From Bacillota bacterium (GTDB lineage Bacteria > Bacillota > Clostridia > Lachnospirales > Lachnospiraceae): a stretch of 15,799 nt of DNA. Location of the stretch: assembly GCA_023441145.1 (NCBI GenBank), contig JAEZQN010000162.1, positions 1 through 15,799 of the forward strand, read 5' to 3'. The position numbers were made by a program, and so were the translations under genes. Shown in pieces: positions 12,855-15,799 of the stretch (position 1 is the first letter of the stretch; every line of letters begins with the position of its first letter). The notes below the pieces were generated by a model. That model searched no databases and was not told the origin of the DNA. It was given only the letters and a program-made list of their open reading frames with translations.

Positions 12855-14135
12855 ATGAAGATAAGTGAACAGGCGAGAAGAATGAAATTAGATAGTTCGA
12901 AGCTTGCTGCCACTACGAAAGAGCAGCGGGATGGAGCACTTGTAGCCATTGCAAAGGCATTAGTGGCAGATAAAGAGAGCATTTTAGCAGCTAATGTTTT
13001 GGATATGGAAGAAGCCAAGGAAGCAGGGATTGCGGCTCCAATATTAAAACGTTTAAAATTTGATGAAAAGAAGCTAGAGGAAGTGGTATCTGGATTGTAT
13101 GAGTTAGCAAAACTTCCTGATCCACTTGGTAAGGTAGAATTCGAAAGAGAACTAGACCAAGGCTTAACCTTGGTAAGAGAAAGCTGTCCAATCGGTGTAA
13201 TCGGTGTGATTTTTGAGGCAAGACCAGACGCTATGGTACAGATTTCAGGCCTTTGTCTTAAGAGTGGTAACTGCGCTATCCTAAAAGGTGGTAGCGAAGC
13301 TATGAGAACGAATAAAGCTCTCTTTTCTACGATTTACAAAGCAGCAGTGGAAGCAGGTATGCCAGAGGCTTCTATGTTTCAGGTGGAGGCTAGAGAAGAG
13401 ATTAACGAGCTTCTTCATTGCCATGAATCAGTAGACTTAATTATTCCTAGAGGCTCTAATAGCTTTGTGCGTTATATTATGGACAATTCTAAGATTGCAG
13501 TTATGGGTCATGCAGATGGAATCTGTCATGTATACGCAGATAAGGAAGCAGATATTGAGAAAGCAATAGGGGTAATTGTAGATGCTAAGACTCAATATGT
13601 GGCTGTATGTAATGCTACCGAGACACTCCTTATACACGAAGAGATTGCTCCTAAGCTATTGCCACCTTTAAAGGAAGCCTTAGAGGCGAAGAATGTTGAG
13701 ATTCGAGGTACGAAGGAGGTACAGGATATCATCGCCTGTCATCCTGCTGTAGAGGAAGATTTTGCTACAGAGTATCTAGATTATATTATTTCCATAAAAG
13801 TTGTGAAGGATATGGAGGAAGCTATTGAACATATCAATCGCTATGGTTCCCATCATACTGATAGTATTCTCACAGAAGATAGGGAGGCTGCAAAACAATT
13901 TATGATGTTGGTAGACTCAGCTGGGGTGTATCACAATTGTTCCACCAGATTTGCTGATGGTTTCCGTTATGGCTTTGGAGCAGAGGTTGGGGTTAGTACA
14001 GGAAAGCTTCATGCCAGAGGACCAGTAGGACTTGACGGACTGGTAACCTATAAGTATAAATTATTTGGTGACGGACATGTGGTAGCAGATTATGCTGAAG
14101 GAAGAAAACAATTCCATTTTAAAGACATCAGATAA
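12855..14135 (+). CDS. proA: Glutamate-5-semialdehyde dehydrogenase (gamma-glutamyl phosphate reductase)
   Basis: Second step of proline synthesis: NADPH-dependent reduction of gamma-glutamyl phosphate to glutamate-5-semialdehyde, in the cytosol. The 426-aa length is close to the usual ~415-420. Family hallmarks are CPIGVIGVIFEARPDA near 110-125, LKSGNCAILKGGSEA near 135-150, LIIPRGS near 196-202, VCNATETLL with the catalytic Cys at residue 252, and HARGPVGLDGLVTYKY near the C-terminus. Start ATG 12855 has GAAGGAG at 12841-12847. It normally sits beside proB (glutamate 5-kinase), but here the upstream gene is an acyl-CoA ligase and the downstream gene a secreted Ig-like protein, so proB must be elsewhere. 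It has its own promoter and a hairpin at 14141-14168, and is a single-gene unit. Confidence 0.97.
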   Translation: MKISEQARRMKLDSSKLAATTKEQRDGALVAIAKALVADKESILAANVLDMEEAKEAGIAAPILKRLKFDEKKLEEVVSGLYELAKLPDPLGKVEFERELDQGLTLVRESCPIGVIGVIFEARPDAMVQISGLCLKSGNCAILKGGSEAMRTNKALFSTIYKAAVEAGMPEASMFQVEAREEINELLHCHESVDLIIPRGSNSFVRYIMDNSKIAVMGHADGICHVYADKEADIEKAIGVIVDAKTQYVAVCNATETLLIHEEIAPKLLPPLKEALEAKNVEIRGTKEVQDIIACHPAVEEDFATEYLDYIISIKVVKDMEEAIEHINRYGSHHTDSILTEDREAAKQFMMLVDSAGVYHNCSTRFADGFRYGFGAEVGVSTGKLHARGPVGLDGLVTYKYKLFGDGHVVADYAEGRKQFHFKDIR

Positions 14136-14140
14136 TTAAG

Positions 14141-14168
14141 AAGGCAGCTAAGGTAGTTAGCTGCCTTT
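14141..14168 (+). terminator. Rho-independent terminator after proA
   Basis: A 10-bp perfect stem AAGGCAGCTA (14141-14150) pairs with 14158-14167 around a 7-nt loop. The T-run is short (TTT then ATATGG), so some read-through into the next gene, whose ribosome-binding site starts only 24 nt later, is plausible. Confidence 0.8.
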
Positions 14169-14205
14169 ATATGGTTTAAAGACCGCAATTTGGAGGAGGT
14201 AGAAT

Positions 14206-15669
14206 ATGAAAAATGTTGTAAGGAAAGTAGCAGGAGTTTTTTTGGGGGCAGTAGTAGCACTATCAGTGTTTTTATTAAGTAACTCAAGCTTAGTTTATGC
14301 TGATGAGCAGCAGACAGCCCAATTAGTTGTGAAGCTAAATAATCAGGTAGTTACAGCGAACAGTGTCACCAATGTTACACAAGGAGTAGGCTATACACTT
14401 TCTGTTTTTAAAGCAGAGGATATGGTCAACCCATTATCAGTAATAGCAAGCCCTATGTTAGATGGACAGTATAAACCAGTAGTCAGTACTTTGTTAGCGA
14501 ATCAAACCAATACAAGCTTTACCATGGCTCCGGTGAAAGAGGATGCAGGTAAGACATTAAAAATAGACTTTCTTTTCAATGATGGCACACCTGTGGTAAC
14601 TACAATATACTTGAAAGTGAATTACATAGCAGAGTCCATACAATTAAGTCAATCTACTTATACCATGAATATAAAGGATGCTGTTACACTAACAGCGACT
14701 GTTACTCCTGCAGATGCAGTAAATAAAGATGTGATTTGGGAAAGTAGCAATACAGCTGTTGCTACAGTAAATGGTGGAGTTGTGACAGCCAAAGCTCCTG
14801 GCCAATGTAGTATCAAAGCAGGTTTAAAGGATGGTACCCTATTTGCAACCTGTCAGATTGTTGTAAGACAACCTAGTCTAAACAAAACATCTAAGTCTAT
14901 AGCAAAGGGAACAAAGTTTACACTAAAGGTGCTTAATTTAAAAGATACAGTCACATGGAAGACCTCTAACAAAGCCATTGCCACAGTAAAAAATGGGGTT
15001 GTAACTGCAAAGAAAACTGGTACTGTTACCATAACTGCAATTAGTGGGGGGTACACCCTTACTTGTAAGGTTAAGGTTACTAATCCTGAAATAGTCAACA
15101 GTAAGGGAGAAGCTGTAGAGGGAATCAGTTTAACAAGTGGATTTGCAAGAGTACTTAAGGTAAGTGGTGGCTCAGGTACTGTAATATGGAAGAGCTCTAA
15201 TACGAAGATAGCGACTGTTGATAATGGAGTTGTACGTGGACTCAAGACTGGTAGCTGCTATGTCTATGCTTCCATAAACGGAAAGACACTCAAATGTAAG
15301 GTTACTGTCAAAGCCAATGTATTTACAACTACTCCAACGAAAAATGGGCGTTATTTGAAGAAAGGGAAAGTCCACCTTTCCAATGCCTCCATCTATTATT
15401 CCAATGGAAAGCTTATCTACAAATGCTATGCGGTGAATAGCACCAACTATAAAAAGATACAGAAGTACAATAAATTAACAATCGCTATCTATGTCAACGA
15501 TAAGCTTATAGCAGAACAGTCTTATAAAAATATCAATCTGAATCTTAGTAAATATAAGTCAAAAGCGTTGACCTTTACCCTGAAGCTAAAGAATCCAAAA
15601 ATTAAAGCAGACTTAAGGGCCGGGAAAATTAAGGTAAAATATAGCTATAATTATACTTTTATGAATTAA
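14206..15669 (+). CDS. Secreted protein with three Big2-type Ig-like domains (487 aa)
   Basis: Start ATG 14206 follows an excellent ribosome-binding site, GGAGGAGGT (14192-14200). Residues 1-32 are a signal peptide (basic MKNVVRKVAG, hydrophobic core, cleavage near VYA|DEQ). Residues ~33-138 form an N-terminal beta-rich domain that I do not recognise. Three bacterial Ig-like group 2 domains follow (~142-221, 223-292, 300-369), each with the hallmark WxSSNxxIATVxNGVVxAxxxG (VIWESSNTAVATV, VTWKTSNKAIATV, VIWKSSNTKIATV). Residues ~375-487 are a Lys/Tyr-rich C-terminal domain of unknown family (GRYLKKGKVHLSNASIYYSN). There is no LPXTG, SLH or choline-binding motif, so it is secreted or held non-covalently. 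Big2 domains are typical of surface adhesins and carbohydrate-associated proteins, but the ligand is unknown. I found no convincing promoter between the proA terminator and this gene; it may rely on read-through. Confidence 0.92.
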   Translation: MKNVVRKVAGVFLGAVVALSVFLLSNSSLVYADEQQTAQLVVKLNNQVVTANSVTNVTQGVGYTLSVFKAEDMVNPLSVIASPMLDGQYKPVVSTLLANQTNTSFTMAPVKEDAGKTLKIDFLFNDGTPVVTTIYLKVNYIAESIQLSQSTYTMNIKDAVTLTATVTPADAVNKDVIWESSNTAVATVNGGVVTAKAPGQCSIKAGLKDGTLFATCQIVVRQPSLNKTSKSIAKGTKFTLKVLNLKDTVTWKTSNKAIATVKNGVVTAKKTGTVTITAISGGYTLTCKVKVTNPEIVNSKGEAVEGISLTSGFARVLKVSGGSGTVIWKSSNTKIATVDNGVVRGLKTGSCYVYASINGKTLKCKVTVKANVFTTTPTKNGRYLKKGKVHLSNASIYYSNGKLIYKCYAVNSTNYKKIQKYNKLTIAIYVNDKLIAEQSYKNINLNLSKYKSKALTFTLKLKNPKIKADLRAGKIKVKYSYNYTFMN

Positions 15670-15670
15670 T

Positions 15671-15700
15671 AACCTAAAAATTTAGCTTTTTCTGTAGGTT
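15671..15700 (+). terminator. Weak stem-loop after the Big2 gene
   Basis: AACCTA (15671-15676) pairs with TAGGTT (15695-15700), and A/T runs inside could extend the pairing imperfectly. There is no clear T-run after it. Possible weak terminator only. Confidence 0.3.
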
Positions 15701-15727
15701 GAAAATTCTTTTCGTAAGGATTATACT
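15699..15727 (+). promoter_or_regulatory. SigA-type promoter for the gene starting at 15763
   Basis: TTGAAA (15699-15704), 17 nt, TATACT (15722-15727), each matching consensus at five of six positions or nearly so. The predicted start is about 15734. Confidence 0.6.
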
Positions 15728-15762
15728 AGTTGCTAGATTAACTAAGGAAGAGGCGTATTAAA

Positions 15763-15799
15763 TTGACTTATGAGTTTTTTAAGGATTTAGCAATTATTA
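15763..15799 (+). CDS. 5' end of a gene with a TTG start, possibly a cation:proton antiporter
   Basis: Only 12 codons are in the window (LTYEFFKDLAII, with TTG read as Met). AAGGAAGAGG (15744-15753) lies 9 nt before the TTG, and a good promoter lies at 15699-15727. A nearby ATG at 15770 is in another frame and stops after six codons. The opening residues resemble the N-terminus of Firmicute CPA2/Kef-type cation:proton antiporters, which begin with a short polar stretch followed by FxxDLAIIL-like hydrophobic sequence. Twelve residues are too few for a firm call. Confidence 0.42.
   Translation, partial: MTYEFFKDLAII

Noticed and set aside
14032..14060. TTGACG-17-TATAAA promoter-like match inside the 3' part of proA
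   Set aside because: It lies in codons for the conserved GLDGLVTYKYK segment of ProA and upstream of the proA terminator, so a chance match is the simpler explanation, although a promoter for the Big2 gene cannot be excluded.
14853..15245. Minus-strand ORF of 130 codons opposite the Big2 gene
   Set aside because: It is fully covered by a convincing secreted Big2 protein on the other strand, lacks a ribosome-binding site and is Thr/Val/Leu/Pro-rich as expected of an antisense shadow.

Overview
The window looks like chromosomal DNA of an AT-rich anaerobic Firmicute, most likely a Lachnospiraceae (Clostridium cluster XIVa) bacterium. The basis is the strong AAGGAG ribosome-binding sites, the codon use, the style of the secreted leucine-rich-repeat (LRR)/Ig-like/Fn3 proteins and the ProA sequence. 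The species cannot be fixed from the sequence alone. Every gene I can support lies on the + strand, and no gene-free stretch exceeds 300 bases. I saw no tRNA, rRNA, CRISPR array, transposase or integrase.

Region 1 (1-7592) is a tandem family of four secreted paralogues. The first is only a 3' end (1-374). Three complete genes follow (1276-3234, 3481-5244, 5273-7543). Each complete protein has a signal peptide, a Cys-containing N-terminal segment with an EF-hand-like loop, and an array of 21-residue LRRs with one Cys per repeat, as in the cysteine ladder of Listeria internalin J. After the array come a beta-rich spacer, a CxxC module, an Ig-like/MBG-type domain and a Lys-rich Fn3-like domain. 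LRR number differs between them (about 11, 8 and 16). None has an LPXTG or other anchor that I can see. The last two genes are 28 nt apart and probably co-transcribed. Between the first and second family members sits a 211-aa cytoplasmic protein of unknown function (461-1096) with its own promoter and terminator. The same promoter and terminator recur after the second family member (3247-3360) with no gene between them. This shows that LRR gene + promoter + gene + terminator was duplicated as a block and that the second copy lost the gene.

Region 2 (7600-10946) is a two-gene ABC transporter operon. It encodes a 10-TM FtsX/MacB-type permease with two extracellular domains and a MacB/LolD-type ATPase, separated by 11 nt. 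No two-component system or membrane-fusion gene is beside it within the window.

Region 3 (10960-14168) holds two separately transcribed metabolic genes. One is an AMP-forming acyl-CoA ligase. The other is proA (glutamate-5-semialdehyde dehydrogenase, proline synthesis), which stands without proB, has a good extended -10 promoter and carries a perfect 14-bp palindrome at the predicted transcription start.

Region 4 (14169-15799) encodes a secreted protein with three Big2-type Ig-like domains and an unrecognised C-terminal domain. After it come a good promoter and the first 12 codons of a TTG-started gene that may be a cation:proton antiporter.

The regions look functionally independent. The most distinctive part is the LRR paralogue array with its copy-number, repeat-number and gene-loss history.
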